A stretch of DNA of 64,000 bases from Spartobacteria bacterium LR76 (GCA_003054655.1 QAYZ01000007.1:1-64000), one strand, 5' to 3'; positions 17,991 to 26,909 are shown, counted from the first letter of the stretch. Notes: a model not told the origin generated them from the letters alone. Program-made: numbers and translations.

Positions 17991-19070
17991 TTAACGCACG
18001 GTCCCACCACCAAAATCCAACAACTCCTGCGGGTCGTGTTCTTCCTCGATGTGGCGTTCGTCGGCGAAGCGGACTCCGGTGCCCAATAGACGGACGGGGC
18101 GGGGGGAGGATTCAAAGCCCTGGGTGAGGAGGCGGCGGAAGGTGTCGATGTCGGGGCGGTCGCAGAGGCATTCGCGGGTGATGCGGGTGAAGTCGTGGAA
18201 TTTGATTTTGATGAAGGCCTTGCGGACGGGGCGCTCGGAGGCCTTGGTGCGGAGCTCCTCCATGAGCTCGTCGTAGAGCTCGGCCATGGCGTTCTGGCAG
18301 GCCGCGAGGGTGGCGAGGTTTTCGGCGTAGGTGCGTTCGTTGCTCAGGCTCTTGCGGATGCGGTTGGGGACGACGTCGCGGTCGTCCTGGCCACGGCAGA
18401 GGGAATACAGTTCCTCACCCCACTTGCCGTGGCGGAGGGCGAGTTCGTGGAGGGGGATTTTTTGCAGGTCGCCGCAGGTGTGGATGCCGGCGGCGGCGAA
18501 GCGTTCGGCGCTCTTGGGCCCGATGCCCCAGACCTTGCGCACGGGGAGGTCGCGCATGAAGGCGTCGATTTGATCGGGGGTGATGGCAAACTGGCCGTTG
18601 GGCTTGCGCCAGTCGCTGGCGATCTTGGCGAGCATCTTGTTGGGCGCGATGCCCGCGCTGCCGGTGAGGCGGGTGGTTTCGAAGATGCGGGCGCGGATTT
18701 CCTTGGCGATATCCCAGGCGTAGCGGCCGAGGGCGGTGACGTCGAGGTAGGCTTCGTCGAGCGAGAGGGGCTCGACGAGCGGGGTGTAGGAGAGGAGGAT
18801 CTCGCGGATGCGGGCGGAGGCCTCGCGGTAGAGGTCGAAGCGCACGGGGAGGAAGACGAGGTGGGGGCAAAGCTCGCGGGCCTTGAAGCCGGGCATGGCG
18901 GAGCGCACGCCGTAGGCGCGGGCCTCGTAGTTGCACGTGGTGACGACGCCGCGCGGGCGTCCGCCGCCGACGGCGATGGGCTGGCCGGCAAGCTCGGGGC
19001 GTTCGCGCATCTCGACCGCCGCGTAGAAGCAGTCCATGTCGAGATGGATGATCTTGCGCATGGCCGACAT
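17991..19070 (-). CDS. dinB: DNA polymerase IV (Y family)
   Basis: This encodes 359 residues, the usual DinB length. The palm begins with IHLDMDCFYAAVEMRE (first catalytic aspartate near residue 11), and the second acidic site is SLDEAYLDV near 103-111. A helix-hairpin-helix with KVWGIGPKSAERF follows near 180, then the little-finger region. It carries out translesion synthesis past DNA damage, typically with single-base errors. No beta-clamp-type C-terminal motif is obvious. The gene lies 6 bases after the GNAT gene on the same strand. A LexA site was not identified. Confidence 0.95.
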   Translation of the reverse strand: MSAMRKIIHLDMDCFYAAVEMRERPELAGQPIAVGGGRPRGVVTTCNYEARAYGVRSAMPGFKARELCPHLVFLPVRFDLYREASARIREILLSYTPLVEPLSLDEAYLDVTALGRYAWDIAKEIRARIFETTRLTGSAGIAPNKMLAKIASDWRKPNGQFAITPDQIDAFMRDLPVRKVWGIGPKSAERFAAAGIHTCGDLQKIPLHELALRHGKWGEELYSLCRGQDDRDVVPNRIRKSLSNERTYAENLATLAACQNAMAELYDELMEELRTKASERPVRKAFIKIKFHDFTRITRECLCDRPDIDTFRRLLTQGFESSPRPVRLLGTGVRFADERHIEEEHDPQELLDFGGGTVR

Positions 19071-19076
19071 GGGGAA

Positions 19077-19358
19077 TCAGGCGGCGAGGTCCTGGAACTC
19101 CGGCCTCCGCGCGAGGAGCACGGCGACGTAGCTGCATTGCGGCACGATGCGATACCCATGCTCGCGCGCATGGCGGAAGCCCGCCAGCACGAGGTACTCG
19201 GCGATTCCCCTACCCCGCAGCTCGGGCGGCACGAAGGTATGAGTGAATACCATGCGCCCGGCGCGCAGGTCGTACTCGGCCACGCTCAAATGCCCGTCGA
19301 CGGTCATCTCAAAGCGAGACTCCGCAGCGTTGTGAATCACGTCGGGCAAGGCAGCCAT
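19077..19358 (-). CDS. Small GNAT-family N-acetyltransferase (YjdJ-like)
   Basis: The 93-residue protein is a compact GCN5-like acetyltransferase. It has FTHTFVPPELRGRGIAEYLV, with the acetyl-CoA pyrophosphate loop RGRGIA at about residues 48-53, and the terminal IVPQCSYVAVLLARRPEF typical of the short YjdJ/Gcn5-like group (PF14542). The substrate is unknown. It directly precedes dinB on the same strand and is likely co-transcribed. Confidence 0.85.
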   Translation of the reverse strand: MAALPDVIHNAAESRFEMTVDGHLSVAEYDLRAGRMVFTHTFVPPELRGRGIAEYLVLAGFRHAREHGYRIVPQCSYVAVLLARRPEFQDLAA

Positions 19359-19442
19359 GAGGGGAGCTTACGAGGGCCGAGGGCGGGTTGCAACCCGGGG
19401 GCGGAGTTCCGACCTGACAGCTCGGACGGCAGGAGCGTAGGC

Positions 19443-19500
19443 AAAAAAAAGACCGGGGATTCTTCACCAGATTTCTCTGGGAGAGGAATGGCCCCCGGAC
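19443..19500 (-). terminator. Terminator of the DUF2851 operon
   Basis: Read on the minus strand, the stem CCGGGG (19498-19493) pairs with CCCCGG (19458-19453). Inner pairing (CCAGA with TCTGG) extends the structure, and a run of eight Ts follows. It lies 45 bases after the DUF2851 stop and ahead of the GNAT gene, so it separates the two transcription units. Confidence 0.7.
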
Positions 19501-19544
19501 GGTGAGCCAAAGATCACACGACCTTCGCTTTGCGTCAATGCACC

Positions 19545-20834
19545 TCACCCCACCCTGCGGAAGCGCTCAAATATCGTCTCGGGCGAGTCGGGGAAGAAGT
19601 CGTCGTAGGTCTGGAGGAGGCCCTGCTGGCGGGCGGCGGTGCGGTAGGGTTTCAGGCTGCCGCCGCTGAGCCATTCGGCGGCCTGGCGGAGTTTGCCGCT
19701 GGGGGCGGGACCGGGGAGGGAGGCGAGTTTTTGCCAGGCGGTTTCCTCGTCGGGAATGGCGGGGATGAAGGCGTTGATCGCGAGGTCGGTGGCGCGGTCT
19801 TCGCCGACGAGGGCGATGTCGCCAGCGAGGCGGGAGGTGGCGAGATTCCAGTGCGCGGTCCAGTAGCGATGGCGGAGGGTTTGCAGGATGGCGGTGAAGG
19901 CTCCGCAATCCCCGGCATCGAGCGCGCGGGTGATCTCGCTGAAGCGCGCGACGATGGCGGCCAGCGCGCCGAGGCGGCGGTGGGGGTGATTGGCCGGGCG
20001 GATGCCCGCGAGCCGCCACGCGGCGGCGGGAAGGATGAGGCGTTCCTCGCGGGCGCGGATGCGCCACCACTCCTCCCAGAGCGGGGCGAGGTAGGTGCGG
20101 ACGTCGTCGGTGCCTTCGTCGAAGGTCTCGGCGTCGAGGAAGCCCGCGAGGCCGAAGAGCAGCGCCTCGCCGCTCCCGGTGCGGCAGCGGGCGAGCGTGG
20201 CGCGCTGGGCGATGAGGAGGAAGGGGATCTTGTTATTCCGGTAGCCGAGGCCGGTGGCGAGGGCCTGAAAGAGCGCGTCGTCGCGGTCGGTGAGGCGCGC
20301 GGCAGTGCGGAAGGCGGCAGCCTTGCGGTGCAGGCGGTGGCGGGCGGCGGACTCGACGAGCTCGATGGCGCGGGGTTCGTCGAGCGGCGGGGCGGGCGTG
20401 AGCGGACGGGAATCGGACGCGACGGGATCGGCGGAAAGCCGAACCTGCGGGACCTCTCGGTGGTCGCAATCGCGGGTGAAGACGCGGCGGGCGCTCTCCT
20501 GGAAATACCCGTGCAGAACGACGGCGCGGAAGGCGGGATTTGCGCCGTGGCCGTGGGCCTCCCAGTCGCGGTCGGCGAGGTCGATCTCGATGTCGCCGCG
20601 CACTTCCGCGCCATCGATGAGAAGGCGGGCGTCGCGGAAATCCGGGCCGGGCTCGCGGTTCCAGTGGCCGGCGTGGAGAAGCTCGATGCGGCGACCGTCG
20701 CGGGACGTCCAGGCAGTGCCGAGATCGCCGCGATGGAAGCGGGCCTGCAATTCCAACTCCGTCGCGGTGGGCGGGAGGTCGGGCGTCTCGCGGCAGCGGG
20801 CGGCGGCGCGCAGCTGGCCGTAGCGGTCGGTCAT
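19545..20834 (-). CDS. DUF2851 family protein
   Basis: The 429 residues match DUF2851: ELELQARFHRGDLG near the N-terminus, NREPGPDFRDARLLIDG, a GDIEIDLADRDWEAHGH core, and a long helical C-terminal half. The core has acidic and histidine residues in a nuclease-like arrangement, but the function is not known. The start at 20834 is set by an ATGA overlap with the preceding TIGR03790 gene; the frame is open further upstream, but there it only shadows that gene. Third gene of the operon PhnP-like, TIGR03790, DUF2851. Confidence 0.85.
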   Translation of the reverse strand: MTDRYGQLRAAARCRETPDLPPTATELELQARFHRGDLGTAWTSRDGRRIELLHAGHWNREPGPDFRDARLLIDGAEVRGDIEIDLADRDWEAHGHGANPAFRAVVLHGYFQESARRVFTRDCDHREVPQVRLSADPVASDSRPLTPAPPLDEPRAIELVESAARHRLHRKAAAFRTAARLTDRDDALFQALATGLGYRNNKIPFLLIAQRATLARCRTGSGEALLFGLAGFLDAETFDEGTDDVRTYLAPLWEEWWRIRAREERLILPAAAWRLAGIRPANHPHRRLGALAAIVARFSEITRALDAGDCGAFTAILQTLRHRYWTAHWNLATSRLAGDIALVGEDRATDLAINAFIPAIPDEETAWQKLASLPGPAPSGKLRQAAEWLSGGSLKPYRTAARQQGLLQTYDDFFPDSPETIFERFRRVG

Positions 20835-22402
20835 CGCGTGGGGCTGGGCGTGGCCACGGGGAAGAAGCGATTTTGCAACTGCAGGAGGAGGAGCTTCTGC
20901 GACGGGGGCTGGTTGGCGGCAAGCATCTTTTCCAGGAGGGACTTGGCTTGATCGCGCTTGCCCGTGGCACCGAGGAGGCCGAATTTTTCCAACTGGAGGC
21001 GGTACGTGATGAGCGGCGGGTTTTTCATCGCGAGCGCGGAGTTCACGCTCTGGAGCGAACCGGGAAAATCCCCACCGTCGGCCTGGGCGGCGCCGAGGGA
21101 TTCCAGAAACATGCTGCTGCCCGTGGAGGCGGCGTCGCTCTGGAGGTCGGGAGCGGCGGCAATGATACTGCCGCTGGCACCGAGGACGGCCTGACGGTAT
21201 TTCTGCCAGATATTGGCTGATCCACTGACAACCGGGTCCTTCCACGCGGCATAGGGGCGGTAGAGCGGATCGCCGAGCGAGACATTCATCCACGAGAGGG
21301 CGACGAGGGAAGAATAGGCGGCCTCGGCGAAGGTGTAGCCGTCGAGCAGGCGGGCGGTGAGCACGTCGAGATGCGAGGTGAGCGTGAGGTAGGGCTCGTA
21401 AACATTGCCCACGGTGGCCGCCGCGCCGTGCTCGAGGATCGGGCCGCACCATCCGGCGGCGACATTGCGGAGGGTCGAGGCGCTGAAGGAATGCAGGTGC
21501 ACGGCGACTGCGCCAGGGAGGAAACGGAAGTCGAGCTCGCGGAAGGGGCCGCTGACATCGCCATCGTACCAGCCGAGGTAATAGGCGGCATCGGTGACGG
21601 GGTATCCTGCGGGCAGGGTCTCGGGCGCCTTGTCCCACAGGACGGGGACGCCGCGACCGCGGAGGTTATTGGCGGCGATGCCGAGCCACTGGTCGCCCTC
21701 AAGGTATGGGCCGCTGGTGATGCCGCGCGAGTCGAGGTAGGCCCAGCCCCAGAGACCGGTCTTTTCCGCCGCGATGGCTCCGTCGATCATGGAGCGGACG
21801 GCTCTCTCGGTGGGGGCGTCGAGGCGGCAGACGAGGAGGATGCCGGGGTCGACGAAGGAGTCGAGGATGGGCGTGACCTTGTCGGCGTAGGGGTTCTTGA
21901 TCGGGCCGGCGGGGGTCGGAATGGGCAGCCCGAGACAGGCCAGTTCGCTATCGACGGAAGCCTCGTCGCGCTCGAGCGGCGGGACGGGCGGCATCGGAGC
22001 CGGGGTGGCTCCGGGCGCAACGGAGGGAACGGGGCGCGGGATGGGGCGGATTTTCAGCGGGACACCGCGAATGACGGCGACGAAACGCACCTTCGTCGCG
22101 GTGACCATGCCGCCGCTGATCTGCCAGAAGCCGCCATCGAGGAGCCGCTGCCGGAGCGGGCCGGCGATGGTGGTGTTGTACTCGTCGCGGGAAATCTCCT
22201 CGGTGAGCGCGCACGGGAGGCCGATGAGGTTGGCCGCCGGGATCTGGCGCTGCTGGCTGTAGTACTGAGCCAGCGAGGTGGAGGTGGGATCGGAGGAATT
22301 GAACACCACCAGGGTGGCGGCGGTCTCCTCGGGAGTGGCGGCGCGCGCGGTGATGGCGGCAACGCAGAGAAGCAGGAAGGCCCAGCGCTTGAGCTTGATC
22401 AT
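20831..22402 (-). CDS. TIGR03790 family exported protein
   Basis: The 523-residue protein begins with a signal peptide of about 22 residues ending ARA. It matches TIGR03790: VVFNSSDPTSTSLAQYYSQQR, a SVDSELACLG segment, DAAYYLGWYDGDVSG, and a C-terminal VALSWMNVSLGDPLYRP. The family occurs in Verrucomicrobiota, Planctomycetota and Acidobacteriota and its function is unknown. The last hundred residues look helical and TPR-like. The start at 22402 is chosen because it opens the signal peptide and overlaps the previous stop by ATGA; the reading frame is open up to 22486. Confidence 0.85.
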   Translation of the reverse strand: MIKLKRWAFLLLCVAAITARAATPEETAATLVVFNSSDPTSTSLAQYYSQQRQIPAANLIGLPCALTEEISRDEYNTTIAGPLRQRLLDGGFWQISGGMVTATKVRFVAVIRGVPLKIRPIPRPVPSVAPGATPAPMPPVPPLERDEASVDSELACLGLPIPTPAGPIKNPYADKVTPILDSFVDPGILLVCRLDAPTERAVRSMIDGAIAAEKTGLWGWAYLDSRGITSGPYLEGDQWLGIAANNLRGRGVPVLWDKAPETLPAGYPVTDAAYYLGWYDGDVSGPFRELDFRFLPGAVAVHLHSFSASTLRNVAAGWCGPILEHGAAATVGNVYEPYLTLTSHLDVLTARLLDGYTFAEAAYSSLVALSWMNVSLGDPLYRPYAAWKDPVVSGSANIWQKYRQAVLGASGSIIAAAPDLQSDAASTGSSMFLESLGAAQADGGDFPGSLQSVNSALAMKNPPLITYRLQLEKFGLLGATGKRDQAKSLLEKMLAANQPPSQKLLLLQLQNRFFPVATPSPTR

Positions 22403-23181
22403 AAGGTGAGTCGGAGTCCGTCGTAGGCGAGGCGGACGCCGGGCGGGAGGTTTTTCTCCGTCTCGGCATGGCCCAGCTCGTGGCACATGTGGGTAAAGTA
22501 CGTACTGCCCGGCTGCACGCGCCCGGCCACGGCGAGCGCCTCGTCGACGGTCATATGGGTCGGGTGGTCGGCGTACCGCAGGGCGTCGAGCACGAGGATC
22601 TCCGCGCCCCGGGCGCCCTCGATGGCGGCATCCGGCACCTCGGCACAGTCGGTGAAGTACGCGAGTTTCCGCTCCCCTCCCCGGCTGAAGACGAGCCCGG
22701 TCGTCACCATGCGGCCATGAGGCAGATCGACGGGAACGATCTCCGTCTCGCCGAGGCGGAACGGGCCGTCAATGACGGTGGCCTCGGGGCGGATGTAGTT
22801 GCGGTAGCGGTATTCCTCGCTGAAGGCGTAGGCAAAGATGCGGCGCAGGTCGTCGATGGTGCGCCGCGCCCCGTAGATGGGCATGTTTTTATCCTCGATC
22901 TCGCAGAACCGCCGCAGGTCGTCGAAGCCGAGGACGTGGTCGGTGTGCGAGTGGGTGTAGACGACGGCGTCGATGTGGCGCAGGCCCTCGCGGAGGCATT
23001 GGGTGCGGAAATCCGGCGGGGTGTCGACCTGGATGACCATCTCGGGGGTGCGGAGCTGGATGCTGCTGCGGAGGCGCTTGTCCCGGGGATCGTCGGAACG
23101 GCACACGGCGCACTCGCATCCGATGACCGGCACCCCGTGCGACGTCCCCGTGCCAAGAAATAGAATTTCCAACTCCCGCAT
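22399..23181 (-). CDS. PhnP-like metallo-beta-lactamase-fold hydrolase
   Basis: The 260-residue protein has the di-metal motif THSHTDH (76-82) of the metallo-beta-lactamase fold and an N-terminal LGTGTSHGVPVIGCECAVC with cysteines near 22, 24 and 27, as in the structural zinc site of PhnP. PhnP cleaves cyclic ribose phosphates, so a phosphodiesterase role is likely, although no other phosphonate gene is nearby. The start at 23181 leaves only 28 bases to the divergent recN. It overlaps the next gene by ATGA and heads the operon. Confidence 0.88.
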   Translation of the reverse strand: MRELEILFLGTGTSHGVPVIGCECAVCRSDDPRDKRLRSSIQLRTPEMVIQVDTPPDFRTQCLREGLRHIDAVVYTHSHTDHVLGFDDLRRFCEIEDKNMPIYGARRTIDDLRRIFAYAFSEEYRYRNYIRPEATVIDGPFRLGETEIVPVDLPHGRMVTTGLVFSRGGERKLAYFTDCAEVPDAAIEGARGAEILVLDALRYADHPTHMTVDEALAVAGRVQPGSTYFTHMCHELGHAETEKNLPPGVRLAYDGLRLTL

Positions 23182-23209
23182 TCGCCGCCTTTCATGCCAT
23201 AGTCCGCCC

Positions 23210-24877
23210 ATGTCCGCAACGCTCGCCTCCCTGCGCATCCGCAATCTCGCGCTCGTCGAGGATCTCACCTGGGAACCTTCACCGGGATTCATAGCCATCA
23301 CGGGCGAGACCGGCGCGGGAAAATCCGTGATCCTCGGCGCGCTCACCCTGCTTCTCGGGGATCGCGCGGACAAGGGGGTGATTCGCACCGGGGCCGACTC
23401 CGCCACGGTCGAGGCAGTCTTTGAAAACGCCACCGATCCGCGTCTCGCCGCCGCGCTGGAGGACCATGGAGCGGAGCCCGTCGAGGAGGGCCGCCTGATC
23501 GTGAAGCGCACGGTGCCCGCCGAAGGCGCAGGGAAGCAATTCGTCAACGGCTCGCCCTGCACGCTCGCGCTCCTGCGCGCGCTGGGCGACCTGCTCGTGG
23601 ACCTGCACGGGCCACACGACCACCAGAGCCTTTTCTCCCGCGACCAGCAGACGCGGCTGCTCGACAGCTTCGCCGGGAGCACGTCACTGCGGGAGGAATT
23701 CACCCTCGCCCGCCGCCAACTCCTGAAGCTCCGCGAGGAAAAGGACGCCATCCTCCAAGGCGAGCAGGCCCTCGCCCGCGAGATCGACCTGCTTTCCCAT
23801 CAGGTCGCCGAGATCGACCAGGCGCAGCTCGCCCCCGGCGAGGAGGAGACGCTGCTCTCGCGCCAGAAGGCGGCGGCAAATTCCCAGCGCATCGGCGAAA
23901 TCTGCACCCAGCTCGAGGCGGGCGTGAACGAATCGGACGATTCCCTCACCTCGCGGCTCGGCGAGCTTTCCCGCCTCGCGCGGGAGCTTTCGCGGCTCGA
24001 TCCCGGCTCGGAGGAGATCGCGCGCTCATGCGACGAGGTCTTCACGGCGGCGGATTCCCTCGCCCGCGCCATCGCCACGTACTCCGCCTCGCTGGAGGAC
24101 GGCCCGGCCAATCTCGAAGAGATCGAAGCCCGGCTCGACCTCCTCCAGACGCTGAAGCGCAAGTACGGCCACACGGTTGAGGCCGTGCTGGATTTTGCCG
24201 CGCAGGCCGCCGCCCGGCTGGAGGAGCTCACGGGCCGCGCGGAACGCCGCGACACGCTCGACGCCGACATCGCCGCCGCCGAGCGCGCCATGCTCGACCT
24301 CGGCCACAAGCTCACAACGAAACGCACCGCGAGCGCGAAGAAGCTCGGCGATAAGGTGAAGACGGGGCTGAAAGACCTGGGGTTTGCCAAGGCGGAATTC
24401 TCCATCGCCCTGGAAAAACTCGCCGACCCCGGCCCGCACGGCTGCGAGCAGGCGGAGTTTCAATTCTCCCCCAACCCCGGCGAGCCCGCGCGTCCGCTCC
24501 GCGCCATCGCCTCCAGCGGCGAAATTTCCCGGGTGATGCTCGCGCTCAAGGGCGCACTGGCCGATCAGGACGACGTGCCGGTGCTGGTCTTTGACGAAAT
24601 CGACGCCAACGTGGGTGGAGAAATCGCCGCCAAGGTGGGCCTGAAGATGAAGGAACTCGGCGCCGCCCGCCAGGTCCTCTGCATAACCCACCTCCCGCAG
24701 GTCGCGGCCCGCGCGGCGGAGCATTTCATCGTCACCAAGGAAGTTGAAAGCGGCCGCACCCGCACCCTCCTCGACCAGGCCACCGGAGCCAAACGCGAGC
24801 AGGAGCTGGCAAGGATGCTCGGCGGGCAGTCGGATTCCGCCCGAGCGCATGCGAAGGCGCTGCTGGCGGAGGGGTAA
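23210..24877 (+). CDS. recN: DNA repair protein RecN
   Basis: This is a 555-residue SMC-like ATPase for double-strand-break repair. It has the Walker A GETGAGKS at 32-39 directly after an LRIRNLALVEDL opening, a long coiled coil from about 150 to 390, the signature SSGEISRVMLALK and Walker B VLVFDEIDANVGG near the C-terminus. Length equals the typical 550. The start at 23210 is chosen from the conserved N-terminus; the longer frame from 22973 runs over the divergent PhnP-like gene. The short spacer suggests back-to-back promoters. Confidence 0.97.
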   Translation: MSATLASLRIRNLALVEDLTWEPSPGFIAITGETGAGKSVILGALTLLLGDRADKGVIRTGADSATVEAVFENATDPRLAAALEDHGAEPVEEGRLIVKRTVPAEGAGKQFVNGSPCTLALLRALGDLLVDLHGPHDHQSLFSRDQQTRLLDSFAGSTSLREEFTLARRQLLKLREEKDAILQGEQALAREIDLLSHQVAEIDQAQLAPGEEETLLSRQKAAANSQRIGEICTQLEAGVNESDDSLTSRLGELSRLARELSRLDPGSEEIARSCDEVFTAADSLARAIATYSASLEDGPANLEEIEARLDLLQTLKRKYGHTVEAVLDFAAQAAARLEELTGRAERRDTLDADIAAAERAMLDLGHKLTTKRTASAKKLGDKVKTGLKDLGFAKAEFSIALEKLADPGPHGCEQAEFQFSPNPGEPARPLRAIASSGEISRVMLALKGALADQDDVPVLVFDEIDANVGGEIAAKVGLKMKELGAARQVLCITHLPQVAARAAEHFIVTKEVESGRTRTLLDQATGAKREQELARMLGGQSDSARAHAKALLAEG

Positions 24878-24910
24878 GCTCGTGCATACAGTCCTGACGG
24901 ACTTCGTCTC

Positions 24911-26227
24911 GTGAATAAGCAAGCCAGCACATGCAATTCAACAGATGACACAACCAACACCATCCATGCCTGGCTGATAGCCATCACACTTTCCGTAGCA
25001 TTTTCCGCTCTATCGTTTTCTCTGGCGAGTGTGCTGACGTTGCTCGCTTTTCTTACGATCGGGAGCGTGGTGTGGATAGGAATACACGAAATCGGGCACG
25101 TCGTTGCCGCGCTCATCCTTCAGACTCCGGTGACGAAGGTTAAAATCGGAACAGGCAAAAACCTGCTTTCCTTTTCGTACGGCGGAGTTCCCGTTAGTTT
25201 TGGGATAAATCCTTTTGGAGGCGGCTATGTCGCCTTGGGAAAAAGCCCTCAGCCGCCGTCGAGAAAGCGGGCTTTGATATTTATTCTGGGAGGACCAATC
25301 GCCAGCCTTCTCTGCTTCATCGCGGTAACTCTCGCCTGTTTTGCCATAGGTTTTGAGCGTTCATTCCCCCATCTCCCTCCGGTGCTTCTCCTCTATGGGT
25401 TATTTGCAGTGATAACCGGTCTCTACCTCTTCTCGAGCTTTCAGCCTCGGGTAACCGTCGATGGAAAAGAAATGATCCCGGATCTGACCCAAGCATGGAT
25501 GTGCCTCAGTCTGCCGGATGAAAAATGGAAAAGCTATTTTCACCCTGCAGGGATACTGGAAAGCTATCTGGCCGAGGGCCGCATCGGCGAGGTATTGGCG
25601 ATTCTCGATAGGATGCCGGAAGCCCCGCTAAAAAACGCCTCCGTCCTCGGAGGGCTTTCCATCTCGGCGGATCGACCGGCGGCAGCCGCCATCGAAATGA
25701 TGGCCAGCGAATTAATGTCCAACGCCACAAGCGATCCCAATGAATTGAGCCTCCTACACTTCACCCGCGGCAGTTGCCTGGCCGGGATGAAGAACTACGA
25801 CGCAGCGCGGAGATGCTTTACCGAAGCGCTGGAAACGGCGCAGACGAATGATCAGAAGATCGTCGTTCTTGAGAACATCTCGCAACTTGTCATCGAGGGA
25901 CGACGAATCGATTTACTGCCCGAAGCCGATCACTATTCCCAGATGGCGCTTGAGATGAAGCCCGCCGAAATCACGCTGAAAGGCACTCGAGGGTCGATAT
26001 TGATCGAGCAGGGAAAACTTACCGAAGGAGTGACGATGTTGCAGGAGGTGCTGGAAACCACCCAGTCTGAGAATGACCGGGCGATCTGCTGGTTCTATAT
26101 GGCCCTCACAAGCTTCAAGAAGGGCGAAACGGAAGCAGTAAAGACCATGCTTGAAACAATGAATCAACACGCTCCGCCAGCGTGGTTGAAAAAGCGGGCG
26201 CGAGAAATCGAGAACAGCACAGTTTAG
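24911..26227 (+). CDS. M50-type membrane metalloprotease with TPR-like C-terminus
   Basis: The 438-residue protein has a HExxH zinc site, HEIGH at 59-63, inside a membrane segment, then NPFGGGYVALGK and a second membrane pair with GGPIASLL. This fits the site-2 protease family, which cuts membrane-bound regulators. From about residue 200 onward the protein is soluble and made of helical repeats of TPR character, an unusual extension. I did not find the usual second zinc ligand motif (NPDG/LDG), so activity is not certain. The gene starts 33 bases after recN. Confidence 0.8.
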   Translation: MNKQASTCNSTDDTTNTIHAWLIAITLSVAFSALSFSLASVLTLLAFLTIGSVVWIGIHEIGHVVAALILQTPVTKVKIGTGKNLLSFSYGGVPVSFGINPFGGGYVALGKSPQPPSRKRALIFILGGPIASLLCFIAVTLACFAIGFERSFPHLPPVLLLYGLFAVITGLYLFSSFQPRVTVDGKEMIPDLTQAWMCLSLPDEKWKSYFHPAGILESYLAEGRIGEVLAILDRMPEAPLKNASVLGGLSISADRPAAAAIEMMASELMSNATSDPNELSLLHFTRGSCLAGMKNYDAARRCFTEALETAQTNDQKIVVLENISQLVIEGRRIDLLPEADHYSQMALEMKPAEITLKGTRGSILIEQGKLTEGVTMLQEVLETTQSENDRAICWFYMALTSFKKGETEAVKTMLETMNQHAPPAWLKKRAREIENSTV

Positions 26228-26260
26228 TGCCTATTCGCCATTCGCGAATGGCGCAGGCAC
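26227..26260. terminator. Hairpin between convergent genes
   Basis: An 18-base perfect palindrome (26236-26253, CGCCATTCG and its complement) is flanked by outer arms GTGCC (26227-26231) and GGCAC (26256-26260). It overlaps the stop codon of the M50-type gene and faces the convergent vapC. It lacks a T-run, so termination is possible but not certain. Confidence 0.4.
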
Positions 26261-26302
26261 TTGGCTCAATTCGGTGAAAGTGCAAACGCCTCCGACCAGA
26301 TG

Positions 26303-26677
26303 CTAGGACGTTCTCTTCGGTTCAAAAGCAACGTCCAGCGCCTTCGCAGCGTCGCGGAGTCTTTTGTCGGAGGACCAGAGGCGGAAGCTGCCGAGGACGG
26401 CTGAAGCAAGAAGCTGAATGTCGATCCAGCCGAGTCCTTTTCCATGCAGCTTCCGGCTTTCCAGAAAATGGAGGCCCTCGCCAAAACTGGCTTCGCTCGC
26501 CGGAGGCAGGGAGCGCAAGTCGCTCAGCGTTTGAGCACGATCTCGCAGATTCCCGGTCGCCAATTCGCCAATGACCATGGGATGCATCACGACCTCCTGC
26601 CGGACAAGGGCTTCCGCCAACAGGGGTTCCGAATGCCGGAAATGGTCAATCCAGACCGAGGTGTCCACCAGGATCAT
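26303..26677 (-). CDS. vapC: PIN-domain toxin VapC
   Basis: The 124-residue PIN ribonuclease has DTSVWIDHF near residues 5-13 (first acidic residue), the MHPMVIGELATGN segment, GWIDIQLLASA and a final SSDKRLRDAAKAL. These supply the four acidic residues for magnesium. Toxins of this type cut tRNA or rRNA when released from VapB. The ATG overlaps the vapB stop (ATGA), the standard antitoxin-first arrangement. Confidence 0.93.
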   Translation of the reverse strand: MILVDTSVWIDHFRHSEPLLAEALVRQEVVMHPMVIGELATGNLRDRAQTLSDLRSLPPASEASFGEGLHFLESRKLHGKGLGWIDIQLLASAVLGSFRLWSSDKRLRDAAKALDVAFEPKRTS

Positions 26678-26877
26678 CGGGGCGCTTTCACGTCTCGGCG
26701 ACGCTCCGCCACGGCCAGCTTGGGCATGGTGCCGCCGAGCGAGGCCAGACGGCGTGCCGCTTCCCTCTGGATCAAAGCCTCCAGGCCCATGCGAACCACA
26801 GCCGTTTTCTCCTTCACGCCCGTCTGGCGCATGGCCTCAGTCACCAAAGCGTCATCCAGGATCAGCGTCGTTCTCAT
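26674..26877 (-). CDS. vapB: Antitoxin VapB
   Basis: The 67-residue protein starts MRTTLILDDALVTEAMRQTG, a ribbon-helix-helix opening in which the beta strand TTLILDD contacts DNA, and ends in a charged tail that would bind VapC. The start at 26877 is preferred because it opens the ribbon and lies within the operator arm; the frame is open upstream to 27108 but that part has no antitoxin character. It is translationally coupled to vapC and probably represses its own promoter at 26873-26909. Confidence 0.9.
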   Translation of the reverse strand: MRTTLILDDALVTEAMRQTGVKEKTAVVRMGLEALIQREAARRLASLGGTMPKLAVAERRRDVKAPR

Positions 26878-26909
26878 GCATATAGATATGGCATACTCAT
26901 ATGCATGAG
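26873..26909 (-). promoter_or_regulatory. vapBC operator
   Basis: The arms CTCATGCATAT (26873-26883) and ATATGCATGAG (26899-26909) are perfect 11-base inverted repeats around a 15-base AT-rich spacer. The promoter-distal arm covers the vapB start codon. This is the expected form of a site bound by the VapBC complex for autoregulation. Confidence 0.7.
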
